A stretch of 43,501 bases of DNA from Devosia elaeis (lineage in GTDB: Bacteria; Pseudomonadota; Alphaproteobacteria; Rhizobiales; Devosiaceae), in contig NZ_LVVY01000075.1 in assembly GCF_001650025.1 (NCBI RefSeq), positions 1 through 43,501 on the forward strand, written 5' to 3'. Positions within the stretch are counted from its first letter, which is position 1. Each line of letters opens with the position of its first letter. Shown here piece by piece: positions 34,589-43,227 of this stretch. The notes beneath the pieces are model-generated. The model did not search any database, was not told where the DNA came from, and worked only from the letters and a program-made list of their open reading frames with translations. Position numbers and translations under genes: made by a program.

Positions 34589-35644
34589 ATGTCTGACGTA
34601 AGCCTCAAAGCCGTCCGCAAGTCCTATGGTGTGCTGGAGGTCGTCCATGGCGTCGATCTCGACATCAAGGCGGGAGAATTCGTGGTGTTCGTGGGGCCTT
34701 CAGGCTGCGGGAAATCCACGCTCCTGCGCATGATCGCCGGGCTGGAGCCGATCAGCGGCGGCGAAATCGCCATCGGGGGCAGGGTGGTCAACGACGTGCC
34801 CTCGCCCCAGCGCGGCATCGCCATGGTGTTCCAGTCCTATGCGCTCTATCCGCATATGAGCGTGTTCGACAACATGGCCTTCGGGCTGAAACTGGCCAAG
34901 ACGCCCAAGGCCGAGGTGGAAGCCCGCGTGCGCGAGGCGGCGCGCATCCTGCAGATCGAGCCCTATCTCGACCGCATGCCCAAGGCGCTTTCCGGTGGGC
35001 AGCGCCAGCGCGTCGCCATCGGCCGGGCCATCGTGCGCAATCCCAAGGTGTTCCTGTTCGACGAGCCCTTGTCCAATCTCGACGCGGCGCTGCGCGCCCA
35101 GACCAGGGTGGAAATCGCCAAGCTGCATGCCGCGCTCGACGCCACCATGATCTATGTGACCCATGACCAGGTGGAGGCCATGACCCTGGCCGACCGCATC
35201 GTGGTGCTCAATGCCGGGCGGATCGAGCAGGTGGGCTCGCCGCTGGAGCTTTATCGCAACCCGGTCAACACCTTCGTCGCCGGCTTCATCGCCAGCCAGC
35301 GCATGAACTTCCTCGAGGTGAAGGCGTCCGCCAATGGGCTGGAATTGCCGGGCGGCCGGGTTTTGGCCTTGAACCATGCCGGCATCGCGGCGGTGAAGAC
35401 GCTGGGCGTGCGGCCCGAACATCTGCTCCTGGCCGATGCGGGCAATGCCGATCTCTCGGGCGTTCTGGCCGTGGTCGAGCAGTTCGGCGAATATGCCCTG
35501 GCCTATGCCGAATTGCCGGGCGGCGAAACGGTGACGCTGAAACTCGACGGCGCACCGGCGCTGGAAGTGGGGCAGGACGTGCACATGAAGCTGCCGGGCG
35601 AGGGACTGCATCTGTTCGATGCGGATGGCCGGGCGCTGCGGTGA
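34589..35644 (+). CDS. ABC sugar transporter ATP-binding protein, MalK/UgpC class (unit A)
   Basis: A 351-aa ATPase. The start was set at ATG 34589 behind GGAGGAG. Walker A is GPSGCGKST, signature '[15 protein letters not shown]', Walker B '[11 protein letters not shown]', switch His '[12 protein letters not shown]'. A C-terminal regulatory domain follows ('RMNFLEVKAS', 'GVRPEHLLLAD'). It is the last gene of unit A and faces the corresponding ATPase gene of unit B across 260 nt. The two ATPases are similar through the nucleotide-binding domain and diverge at the C terminus, so they might be interchangeable. Confidence 0.93.
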   Translation: MSDVSLKAVRKSYGVLEVVHGVDLDIKAGEFVVFVGPSGCGKSTLLRMIAGLEPISGGEIAIGGRVVNDVPSPQRGIAMVFQSYALYPHMSVFDNMAFGLKLAKTPKAEVEARVREAARILQIEPYLDRMPKALSGGQRQRVAIGRAIVRNPKVFLFDEPLSNLDAALRAQTRVEIAKLHAALDATMIYVTHDQVEAMTLADRIVVLNAGRIEQVGSPLELYRNPVNTFVAGFIASQRMNFLEVKASANGLELPGGRVLALNHAGIAAVKTLGVRPEHLLLADAGNADLSGVLAVVEQFGEYALAYAELPGGETVTLKLDGAPALEVGQDVHMKLPGEGLHLFDADGRALR

Positions 35645-35904
35645 CAGGAAAGAGCCCTCGGGTCGAGCCCGAGGATGACGGGCGGTGGCCGGATCGGCCG
35701 GCAAACGCGATGCGGCACCCTCCCCCTTGCGGGGAGGGATGAGGTGGGGGGATGGGCGGCCAGGTGATCGAGCCGTGCGCCAGTGCCTGCCGGCACCCCC
35801 TCCCAGCTCCGCTAGGCCTATCGGCCAAGCTGCGCTACCTCCCCCATCAAGGGGGAGGTGGGGTTTCGGTGTTTGCCGCGAGATACGGGGTCGGGCCGAT
35901 ATCG
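35645..35904. repeat. Convergent intergenic region packed with palindromes
   Basis: The 260 nt between the convergent ATPase genes contain a CCCTCGGG-type palindrome (35655-35675, the same family as at 26298) and two perfect hairpins: CCCTCCCC/GGGGAGGG (35718-35725, 35731-35738) and ACCTCCCCC/GGGGGAGGT (35837-35845, 35851-35859). These may serve as a bidirectional transcription end. No gene is seen. Confidence 0.7.
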
Positions 35905-36888
35905 TCAGTTCACCCGCATGCCCTGGGCATCAAATCGATGCACTCGCTCCACCGGGTAATCGTAGCTGACCACGTCCCCGACCTGCGGGGTCTCGCTGCG
36001 GGTCTGGCGGACGGTCAGCAATTCGTCCTGGCCGATATCGAGGAAGGCGTAGCTGTCGGCGCCCAGATATTCGACATAGGCGACCTTGCCCCGGTGCGGG
36101 CCCGATCCGAGGTTGATGTCTTCGGGGCGGATTCCGGTCGTGGTGCCGTCTTCGGCCTTGAGCAGGTTCATCTTGGGCGAGCCGATGAAGCCGGCGACGA
36201 ACAGCGATTGGGGGCGCTCGTATAACTCTTCGGGGGTGCCGACCTGTTCGACGCGGCCGGCATTGAGCACCACAATGCGGTCGGCCAGGGTCATGGCCTC
36301 GACCTGGTCATGGGTGACATAGACCATGGTGGTCTGCGGCAGGCTTTCCTTGAGCCGGGCGATTTCGAGCCGCGTGGCCACGCGCAAGGCGGCGTCGAGA
36401 TTGGAGAGCGGTTCGTCGAACAGGAAGACCTGCGGATCGCGCACGATAGCGCGGCCGATGGCGACGCGCTGGCGCTGGCCGCCGGAGAGCTCGCGCGGAT
36501 AGCGGTCGAGATAGGGTGCCAATTGCAGCTTGCGGGCAGCGTCGGCCACGCGGACCTCGATCTCGGTCTTGGGCGCGCGGCGCAGCTTCATCGAATAGGC
36601 CATGTTTTCACGCACGCTCATATGCGGATAGAGCGCGTAGGACTGGAACACCATGGCGATGCCGCGCTTGGACGCGGGGACATTGTTGACGACGCGCCCG
36701 CCGATCTCCAGCGCGCCGCCGCTGATGCGTTCGAGGCCGGAAATGCAGCGCAGCAGGGTGGACTTGCCGCAGCCCGAAGGGCCGACAAAGATCACGAACT
36801 CACCCGACCTGATGTCGAGATTGATGTCCTTGAGGACCTCCACGGCACCAAAATTCTTGCGCAGGTTCGTGACCTTGATGTCGGACAT
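35905..36888 (-). CDS. ABC sugar transporter ATP-binding protein, MalK/UgpC class (unit B)
   Basis: A 327-aa ATPase. Walker A is GPSGCGKST, signature '[15 protein letters not shown]', Walker B '[11 protein letters not shown]', switch His in '[12 protein letters not shown]'. The C-terminal regulatory domain is shorter than in the unit A protein ('[10 protein letters not shown]', '[10 protein letters not shown]'). It is the last gene of unit B, 14 nt after the TIM-barrel isomerase gene, and serves the permeases at 38735-40455. Confidence 0.93.
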   Translation of the reverse strand: MSDIKVTNLRKNFGAVEVLKDINLDIRSGEFVIFVGPSGCGKSTLLRCISGLERISGGALEIGGRVVNNVPASKRGIAMVFQSYALYPHMSVRENMAYSMKLRRAPKTEIEVRVADAARKLQLAPYLDRYPRELSGGQRQRVAIGRAIVRDPQVFLFDEPLSNLDAALRVATRLEIARLKESLPQTTMVYVTHDQVEAMTLADRIVVLNAGRVEQVGTPEELYERPQSLFVAGFIGSPKMNLLKAEDGTTTGIRPEDINLGSGPHRGKVAYVEYLGADSYAFLDIGQDELLTVRQTRSETPQVGDVVSYDYPVERVHRFDAQGMRVN

Positions 36889-36902
36889 GGATCGTCTCCG
36901 GG

Positions 36903-37673
36903 TCAGGCGGACAGAAGGGCGGCGCGGACCTTGGCCAGCGCTTCGGCGGTGGAGCCATCGGGCCGGTATTCGAGACCGACCGCGCCCTCGTAGCCATTGG
37001 CATAGAGCCAGGCCAGGCGCCTGCCGAGGTCGATCTCGCCCAGGCCCGGATCGTTGCGGCCCGGATGGTCGGCGACATGGGCATGGACCACGCGCGATAC
37101 CTTGCCGGCCAGCACATCCTCGATTTTCTCGCCCATCACATAGGAATGGTAGAGATCGTAGACGATGCCGATTTCCGGGCGGCCGACCTCGTCCACGATA
37201 TTGAGCGCCTCGCGGGTGGAGGAGAGGTAATAGCCCTTGTGATCGATGAGGGTATTGAGCGGCTCGACGCCGAGCCGGACGCCGCTGCCCTCCAGCACAT
37301 CGGCGGCGGCACGCAGGCAGGCGACCAGGGCGTCATGCTGTTCCTCGCGCGAACGGCCGGGCAGGTCATTGCCGGCCTGGGCGATCAGCACCCTGGCGCC
37401 GAGGCGCTGGGCCTGGCGCATCGAGGTGGCGAGGCCCGCGAGGAACGTGGCGTGATTGGCCGGATCGGTGAGCGCGACCATCGGCTCAGCGACGAAGCCG
37501 CTGAGGGCGAGGCCGGTCTCCTTGAGGGCGGCGTCAATGGCGCCGAGATCCTTGTTGGACCAGAGCCAGAATTCGACCGCGTCGAGGCCGGACGCCTTGG
37601 CGAGGCGGATGCGCTCGGCAAAGTCGTCGCTGGCATCGGCGAACAGCCATTCGATACAGGCGGAGAGTTTCAT
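36903..37673 (-). CDS. TIM-barrel sugar isomerase/epimerase, hydroxypyruvate-isomerase-like
   Basis: A 256-aa cytoplasmic enzyme of the xylose-isomerase-like TIM-barrel superfamily. The opening '[11 protein letters not shown]', the metal-binding Glu in '[16 protein letters not shown]', '[11 protein letters not shown]' and the second Glu in 'GLEYRP' near the end match the Hyi/OtnI pattern, where two glutamates plus Asp and His hold a divalent metal. Hyi proteins convert hydroxypyruvate and tartronate semialdehyde, and relatives act on 2-oxo-tetronates or other keto-sugars. It sits between an MDR dehydrogenase and an ATPase of a sugar importer, so it probably isomerises the keto product of that dehydrogenase. 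The true substrate is unknown. Confidence 0.85.
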   Translation of the reverse strand: MKLSACIEWLFADASDDFAERIRLAKASGLDAVEFWLWSNKDLGAIDAALKETGLALSGFVAEPMVALTDPANHATFLAGLATSMRQAQRLGARVLIAQAGNDLPGRSREEQHDALVACLRAAADVLEGSGVRLGVEPLNTLIDHKGYYLSSTREALNIVDEVGRPEIGIVYDLYHSYVMGEKIEDVLAGKVSRVVHAHVADHPGRNDPGLGEIDLGRRLAWLYANGYEGAVGLEYRPDGSTAEALAKVRAALLSA

Positions 37674-37686
37674 TGCGGGCTCCGGT

Positions 37687-38730
37687 TCAGCGATAATCGA
37701 TCAGGACCTGCATGACATCGGGCGAGCCCTGGTCGAGCAGGTTATAGCCGCGGCCCGCCTCGGCGAGCGGCACGCGATGGGTGATGAAGCCCTTGAGGTC
37801 GGGAGCGAGGCTGTCGAGATATTCGCGGGCGATCCGGCCCCGCCGGCTTACCGACCAGAGCGGCCCCAGAAAGGGGTTCACGCTGCCGACCTGCGAGGAA
37901 ATGATGCGCGGGCGATTGTGGTGAAACTCCCCCGACAGGCTGAGGCTTTCGAACGTGCCGCCATACCAGGACATGGCAATCACCGTGCCGTTGAAGCCGG
38001 CGGTGCGAATGGCCTCGTTGAGGGCGGGGGCGGCGCCGGACACCTCGATGACGGTGTCGGCACCACGGCCTTCGGTAAGATCGCGGACGCGCTCGGCGAC
38101 CGGGCCTTCGCGCGGATCAAGCACGGTCGTGGCGCCGCCGGCCAGGGCCAGGTCGCGGCGCTGGGCAATGGTGTCGAGGGCGATGATCTGGCGGGCGCCG
38201 TTGCGGGCCAGGAGGCGGACGACCATCTGGCCGATGACGCCCAGGCCGGAAACGACCACATCGGCGCCCAGCGGGATATTGGCGTCGAGAATGCCGTTAT
38301 AGGCGGTGTTGAGATTGGCGAAGAAGACGCCGATTTCCGCGTCTTCGAGTTCGCCCAGCGGCACGACCGCATTGGCGTCGACCAAGGCGTGGCGGCCATG
38401 GGGCACATAGGCGAAGACCAGGTCGTCCTTGGCAAGGCTGCGCACATCCCTGCCCAATTCGGCCACGCGCCCGACCGCGGCATAGCCATAGCGGGCCGGC
38501 CAGGACCAGTCCGAGCCATGGGCATCGGAGAACAGGCGGGTTTTCGGGTCCATGGACTGGCGCCATTGCGGGGCGAGACCGCGGAAGACGTTGAGCTCGG
38601 TGCCGGCGCTGATGCCGGAAACCGTCAGATCGAGCAGGACCTGGCCCGCGCCGGGACCATCCAGGGTCTCGGTGCGGATTTCCACCGCGCGCGGGCCGGT
38701 GAAATAGAGCGATTGGGTACTCAGAGACAA
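37687..38730 (-). CDS. Zinc-independent medium-chain dehydrogenase (MDR), cysteine-free
   Basis: A 347-aa NAD(P)-dependent oxidoreductase of the alcohol-dehydrogenase-like MDR fold: an N-terminal GroES-like domain (to about residue 125), a Rossmann domain with 'VSGLGVIGQMVVRLLA' and an acidic 'ALD' strand end favouring NAD, then the return to the catalytic domain. The zinc ligand position of classical ADHs ('CGICGTD') reads SGISAGTE, and the whole protein has no cysteine, so neither the catalytic nor the structural zinc site can form. Some MDR sugar dehydrogenases carry this SxGTE pattern. It is 13 nt upstream of the isomerase gene and 4 nt downstream of the permease gene, within unit B. The substrate is likely the imported sugar or polyol. 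Confidence 0.85.
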   Translation of the reverse strand: MSLSTQSLYFTGPRAVEIRTETLDGPGAGQVLLDLTVSGISAGTELNVFRGLAPQWRQSMDPKTRLFSDAHGSDWSWPARYGYAAVGRVAELGRDVRSLAKDDLVFAYVPHGRHALVDANAVVPLGELEDAEIGVFFANLNTAYNGILDANIPLGADVVVSGLGVIGQMVVRLLARNGARQIIALDTIAQRRDLALAGGATTVLDPREGPVAERVRDLTEGRGADTVIEVSGAAPALNEAIRTAGFNGTVIAMSWYGGTFESLSLSGEFHHNRPRIISSQVGSVNPFLGPLWSVSRRGRIAREYLDSLAPDLKGFITHRVPLAEAGRGYNLLDQGSPDVMQVLIDYR

Positions 38731-38734
38731 GATA

Positions 38735-39562
38735 TCACCCTTTGATGCCGCCGGCGGTCAGCCCGCCGACAAGTTGATTACGGAACAGGAGGAAGAGCAC
38801 GATCGTGGGCGCGGCGATGACGACGCCACCGGCCATGACCACGCCCCAGGAGAAGGAATAGGGGTCGAACAGCGTCTGCAGCGCCAGGGGCAGGGTCTTG
38901 ACCTCGGCGCTGGTGATCAGCGCCAGCGCCAGGATGAATTCGCCCCAGGACAGGACGAAGGCGAAGGTGCCCACCGCCACCACGGCCGGCCGGATCAGCG
39001 GCAGGGTGATGCGGAACATGGCGCCGATCTGGGAGGAGCCATCGATGATCGAGGCTTCCTCAAGCTCGCGCGGCACCGCGTCGATATAGCCCTTGAGCAT
39101 CCACACCGCGATGGGCAGGCCCAGCGCCAGATGGGTGAAGGTGAGGGCGGTCAGCGTGTTCGCCATGCCCAGCGAGCGGATGATGACCACGATGGGCACC
39201 AGCACCGCCACGGCGGGCAGCATTTGCGTGGCCAGGATCAGGAAGCCGATGAAATCGCGGCCGAGATAGGTGAAGCGGCTGAGCGAATAGGCAGCGGGAA
39301 TGGCGATCAGCACCGTGCAGATGGCGACGATGGCGCCCACGATCAGGCTGTTGCGAAGCGCGACCAGGAAGTCGGCGCGCGCAAAGATATTGGCGAAATG
39401 ATCGAAGGTGATCCGCGCCGGGATGAGGCTGCGTGTCATGATATCGGCATCGGGCCGGATCGAGGCGATGAACACCCAGATGATCGGCAGCAGCACCAGC
39501 GCCAGCACGGCGATGGTCACGACATCGAGGACGATGCCACGAAGCCTGCTTTCCTCGTTCAT
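38735..39562 (-). CDS. ABC sugar transporter permease, MalG class (unit B)
   Basis: A 275-aa inner-membrane protein with six predicted spans. The first is at about residues 10-33 (LDVVTIAVLALVLLPIIWVF); the EAA loop is 'EEASIIDGSSQIGAMFRIT'. It overlaps the MalF-class permease gene by 4 nt (39559-39562). It ends 4 nt before the MDR dehydrogenase gene. Confidence 0.92.
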   Translation of the reverse strand: MNEESRLRGIVLDVVTIAVLALVLLPIIWVFIASIRPDADIMTRSLIPARITFDHFANIFARADFLVALRNSLIVGAIVAICTVLIAIPAAYSLSRFTYLGRDFIGFLILATQMLPAVAVLVPIVVIIRSLGMANTLTALTFTHLALGLPIAVWMLKGYIDAVPRELEEASIIDGSSQIGAMFRITLPLIRPAVVAVGTFAFVLSWGEFILALALITSAEVKTLPLALQTLFDPYSFSWGVVMAGGVVIAAPTIVLFLLFRNQLVGGLTAGGIKG

Positions 39563-40455
39563 TGCCGCCTCCGCAATTTGAGGGAGAGGAAGGACGCGAC
39601 GGCCAGGATGGCCAGCATGACGACGCTGATGGCGGCGGCATAGGCGGGCCTGAGATCGGTGAACACGGCCTTGTACATGGAAATGCCCAGCACGGTCGTG
39701 GCGTCCTGCGGGCCGCCGCGCGTCATGATCCAGGGCAGGTCGAAGCTGTAGAAGGCCAGGATGCCGAGGACGAGCCCGATGATCAGCATGGTGTTTTGGA
39801 TGGCGGGCAGGGTGATGGTGGTGAAGCGCTGCCAGGGCGAGGCACCGTCGATGGCGGCGGCTTCATAGAGCTCGCCGGGAATGGATTTGAGCGCGGCCAA
39901 GAGCGCCAGAACCATGAAGGGCATACCCTTCCAGCCCGAGATGAAGATGATGATGGCCAGCGCCAGGTTCGGATCGTTGAGAATGGAGGAATTGCCGGCC
40001 AGGCCGAAGAACTGGAACACCGAATGGAGCGCGCCCACTTCGCTGTCGAGCAGAAACCGCCAGCCATAGCCGAGCACGATGAAGGGCATGACCCAGGGGA
40101 GCAGGATCAGCGCCGAGGCCATGCGGGCAATGGTGGTGTCGCGGTTGAGCAGCAGCGCCAGGGGCAGGGCCAGGGCGACTTCGACCGCCACGGTGCCGAT
40201 CGTCCATATCCAGGTGCGCCAGAAGGCGCGCCACAGGGCGGCATCGGCAAACAGCGCCTGGAAATTGACCAGGCCGCCCCAGACCGGCTGCGGATTGCGC
40301 AACAGGTACCAGTCCTGAAAGGACAACCAGAGCGCATAGAGCAGGGGGATGACGGCAATGGCCAGGGCAACCAGCACGGCCGGCGCCACCAGGGCATAGG
40401 GCAGGGCGATATCACCGAATGGCCTTCGCTCTGTATCTGCTGTGGGAACGGTCAT
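39559..40455 (-). CDS. ABC sugar transporter permease, MalF class (unit B)
   Basis: A 298-aa inner-membrane protein with six spans. The first is 'YALVAPAVLVALAIAVIPLL'; the EAA loop is '[19 protein letters not shown]'; 'IMTRGGPQDATTVLGISMY' is the usual late landmark. The start was set at ATG 40455 (MTVPTADTERR); a GTG at 40470 is the alternative. It follows the SBP gene after a 154-nt hairpin-rich spacer. Confidence 0.92.
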   Translation of the reverse strand: MTVPTADTERRPFGDIALPYALVAPAVLVALAIAVIPLLYALWLSFQDWYLLRNPQPVWGGLVNFQALFADAALWRAFWRTWIWTIGTVAVEVALALPLALLLNRDTTIARMASALILLPWVMPFIVLGYGWRFLLDSEVGALHSVFQFFGLAGNSSILNDPNLALAIIIFISGWKGMPFMVLALLAALKSIPGELYEAAAIDGASPWQRFTTITLPAIQNTMLIIGLVLGILAFYSFDLPWIMTRGGPQDATTVLGISMYKAVFTDLRPAYAAAISVVMLAILAVASFLSLKLRRRQ

Positions 40456-40512
40456 GGGCTGAGCCTGCACTTATGCAAAACTTTGTCCGAGGTACGGAGC
40501 TGGCAATTGCCG

Positions 40513-40555
40513 CCCCTCCCGCAGAGGGGAGGGGAGCAAAGAAGCCGAAGCTTCT
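40513..40555 (-). other. Stem-loops after the unit B binding-protein gene
   Basis: On the transcribed minus strand, AGAAGC-TTCG-GCTTCT (40555-40540) is a 6-bp stem closed by a UUCG tetraloop. It is followed by CCCCTCCC/GGGAGGGG (arms 40534-40527 and 40520-40513), a perfect 8-bp stem. They lie between the SBP and first permease genes, as in the other three importers of the window. Confidence 0.6.
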
Positions 40556-40609
40556 GCTGCGTGAGGGAGCCCCCGGACGGCGGGAGGGTGCCGCCCGGGT
40601 GCTTCGCCC

Positions 40610-41884
40610 TTAGCGGGCGAGGACGGAATTGATGTCCGTGCAGAGATCGGCGGTGGCCTGATCGATATCCTTCTGGCCCAGGGCCACGGCCTGCACGGCC
40701 TTCTGGATCGTGTCGACCTCGAGCTGGCCCATCTGCGGGATGGCTTCGCTCGGATATTGATAGGGCCGCGCGTCCTGCAATTGCTCGACGAAGAGCGGAT
40801 AGGGGAACTCGGTCCAGGGCTCGCCCTGCGCCAGCGAGATGGAGCCCGGGATGAAGCCGCCGGCCACGGCCAGCTCCTTGAAGGCCTCGCCATGGGTGGC
40901 GAACATGATGAACTGCCCGGCCGCCTCCTTGGCGTCGGAGGCATTCCACATCACCAGCGGCCAGCCGCCCAGGAAGCCGGACCGGTTGACCGGGCCCGAG
41001 GGCACCATGGCGATATCGACGGCATCGAGCCATTCCGGCTGCTCGGTCACGAGGTCGCGATAGAGGCTGGGATGCATGAGGATCATGGCATAGCGGCCAT
41101 CAAGGAAACCGCGCTGGAAGGCGTCGCCATTCATGCTGGCCGCGTCCGGATGGGTGGAGCCATCCAGCGCGATGCCGGTATAGACATCGAGCGCGGCGCG
41201 GAATTCGGGGCTGTCGAAGCCGCAGGTGCCGTCCTCGTTGAGCATGCGCGCGCCATAGCCGAGATAGGCGCTCATGAAATTGTGGACGGTGAAATAATCG
41301 AGGCTGGTGGCCAGGCCGATGCCATAGACGCCGTCCGGGGTGCCCTCGGTCAGGGTCTTGGCGGCGCTGCGCAGCTCTTCCCAGGTCTCGGGTGGGCTTT
41401 CGGGATCGAGGCCGGCCTGTTCGAACAGGTCCTTGCGGTAGTAAAGCGCGCGGGTTTCCACCGCGATGGGTGAGGCCCACCACTGGCCGCCCAGATTGTA
41501 ATAGCCCTTGTCGCCCGGCCAGATGTCGGAGGCCACATCGGTGCCGTTGGCGGCATCATAGGCCGCGAAGGCGTCGTCGAGCGGAGCCAGGGCGCCGATG
41601 GCCTGGAACTGGGCGACGACATTGTTGCCCAGCATGGACACGTCGGGCAGGCCGCCGGTGGTCAGCGCGGTGACCAGGCGCTGCTGCTGCTCCGACCAGG
41701 GCACGATTTCCATGACCACGTCGATGCCTTCATGGCTGGCCTCGAAGGCCTCGATGATGCCGTTCCAGGCGGCGATGTCGTTCGGATTGGTCGAGAACTG
41801 CCAGAAGGTCACCGTCTCGGCAAAGGCCGGAGCGGTGAGCAGGGTAGAGGCGAGCGCCGTCGCCGCGAGCAATGAATGCCGCAT
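40610..41884 (-). CDS. ABC sugar transporter substrate-binding protein (unit B)
   Basis: A 424-aa periplasmic SBP family 1 protein. The start was set at ATG 41884 (MRHSLLAATALASTLLTAPA), just after a GGGAGGA ribosome-binding site; the longer frame to 41944 crosses the operator region. The signal peptide is cleaved probably after 'AFA-ETV'. Family landmarks are 'TFWQFSTNPNDIAAWNGIIEAFEASHEGIDV', 'VETRALYYRKDLFEQAGLDPESPPETWEEL' and 'GFLGGWPLVMWNASDAKEAAGQF'. It is the first gene of unit B, adjacent to a LacI regulator on the same strand. Confidence 0.93.
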   Translation of the reverse strand: MRHSLLAATALASTLLTAPAFAETVTFWQFSTNPNDIAAWNGIIEAFEASHEGIDVVMEIVPWSEQQQRLVTALTTGGLPDVSMLGNNVVAQFQAIGALAPLDDAFAAYDAANGTDVASDIWPGDKGYYNLGGQWWASPIAVETRALYYRKDLFEQAGLDPESPPETWEELRSAAKTLTEGTPDGVYGIGLATSLDYFTVHNFMSAYLGYGARMLNEDGTCGFDSPEFRAALDVYTGIALDGSTHPDAASMNGDAFQRGFLDGRYAMILMHPSLYRDLVTEQPEWLDAVDIAMVPSGPVNRSGFLGGWPLVMWNASDAKEAAGQFIMFATHGEAFKELAVAGGFIPGSISLAQGEPWTEFPYPLFVEQLQDARPYQYPSEAIPQMGQLEVDTIQKAVQAVALGQKDIDQATADLCTDINSVLAR

Positions 41885-41945
41885 TATAAATCCTCCCAAT
41901 GAACTCGTGCGTTGCGAGTAGCGCGCTTTTCCCGAAAAGCGCATG

Positions 41946-41974
41946 TGTCATCGTTGACATATAGATCGTTAACA
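41946..41974. promoter_or_regulatory. LacI-type operator with a tandem half-copy upstream of the unit B SBP gene
   Basis: TGTCATCGTTGACA (41946-41959) is a palindrome centred on CG with one mismatch. 15 nt on, ATAGATCGTTAACA (41961-41974) shares ATCGTT-n-ACA. The pair lies 62-90 nt upstream of the unit B SBP start and 52 nt past the end of the LacI gene, a natural place for operator and promoter. Assignment to that LacI protein is inferred. Confidence 0.6.
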
Positions 41975-42025
41975 CAGGCCCGCGAGGGAGTCAAACGGGT
42001 GGCCGAGCGCGGGAATGGCGTGCGT

Positions 42026-43081
42026 CTAGCCGGGTGCGGGGCCGGTGGACTGGCGGATGACCAGGCCCGCATCGAGTACCACTTCGCCCTGCATGTCGCG
42101 CTTGTCGATGGCCGCCCGGGCCATTTCGAAGCCCTGGCGGCCCAGTTCGGCGATCGGCTGCGCCACGGTGGTCAATTGCGGGGCGAGATAGGGCGCCAGC
42201 GTATCGTCGAAGCCGACGACCGACAGATCATGCGGCACCTTTTTGCCGGCCTTGTACAGCGCCTGCAACACCCCGACGGCGAGGATGTCGCAGGTGGCGA
42301 AGATGGCCGTCGGCGGCGTTGGCAGGGACAGCAGGGCTTCGGCATGCGCGCGGCCCTCCGCGCCGGACCCGTCGCTGGCAAGGTCGTAATACTGGCCCAG
42401 CCGGACATAATCGGCCTGCAGGTCCAGGCCATGGGCCGCCATGCCGTCGCGATAGGCGGCGAGCCGGTCTTCCTCCACCGAGCGCCGGCGGGCCGCATCC
42501 TGCGGATAGAGCGCCGGATCGCCGCCGACAAAGGCGATGCGCCGATGGCCCAGCCCGACCAGATGATCGATGGCGGCGCGGGCGCCGACATAATTGTTGA
42601 CGCGCACGAAGCGGGCCGTCTCGGTCAGCGAGCGCTCGATCTCGATAGCCGGAATGCCGGCGCCGGCCAGCAATTCGACATTGGCGGGGTTGGCCGCGGT
42701 GCAGAACAGAACGGCGTCGACGCGCTGGGCGATGAAGGTTTCGACGCCATGGCGCTCATAGCTGTCGCTGCCCCCGTGATTGAAGATGACGACGCGATAG
42801 CCCGCCGCGATGGCGGCTGCCTCCACCGCATGGGCCACCCCGACGAAGAAGGGATTGACGGTGATGGCGGTGAGCATCAGCCCGATGGTCTGGCTGCGCT
42901 GCGTGCGCAGATTGCGCGCCACCACATTGGGCCGGTAATTGGTGGCTGCGACCGCCGCCAGGACCTTTTCGCGGGCCTCCTCGGAAATATAGCCCTGCTG
43001 CTTGAGCACGCGGTTGACCGTGGCCGTGGAGACCCCGGCCAGTTTCGCCACTTCGATCAATGTTGCGCTTTTGCTTGCCAC
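42026..43081 (-). CDS. LacI family regulator of unit B
   Basis: A 351-aa regulator. The start was set at a GTG at 43081 (VASKSATLIEVAKLAGVSTATVNRVL) because GAGGTG sits at the right distance upstream; the frame to 43168 adds only a Pro/Arg-rich tail. The LacI HTH covers residues about 6-60 with hinge 'NYRPNVVARNLRTQRSQTI', followed by a sugar-sensing domain ('LSVVGFDDTLAPYL'). It lies upstream of the unit B SBP gene on the same strand; the gap holds a LacI-type operator. It probably represses unit B. Confidence 0.9.
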   Translation of the reverse strand: MASKSATLIEVAKLAGVSTATVNRVLKQQGYISEEAREKVLAAVAATNYRPNVVARNLRTQRSQTIGLMLTAITVNPFFVGVAHAVEAAAIAAGYRVVIFNHGGSDSYERHGVETFIAQRVDAVLFCTAANPANVELLAGAGIPAIEIERSLTETARFVRVNNYVGARAAIDHLVGLGHRRIAFVGGDPALYPQDAARRRSVEEDRLAAYRDGMAAHGLDLQADYVRLGQYYDLASDGSGAEGRAHAEALLSLPTPPTAIFATCDILAVGVLQALYKAGKKVPHDLSVVGFDDTLAPYLAPQLTTVAQPIAELGRQGFEMARAAIDKRDMQGEVVLDAGLVIRQSTGPAPG

Positions 43082-43180
43082 CGGCACCTCTCTGGCCCGC
43101 GATTTAGGCCGAGCAGGGGGGCGGGGGCAAGGGCGTGCCGCGCCGCGCCCTCGTGGTTCGACAGGCACGGAACGCCCGGA

Positions 43181-43211
43181 GACCTCATCCTGAGCCTGTC
43201 GAAGGACGAGG
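43181..43211. repeat. Intergenic palindrome, second copy of the 26608 element
   Basis: The reverse complement of this 31-nt element matches the element at 26608-26638 at all but one position. The core reads CCTCATCCTGAG...GGACGAGG. It lies between the SDR and LacI genes. Confidence 0.7.
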
Positions 43212-43227
43212 TCGCCCGAATACGGGA

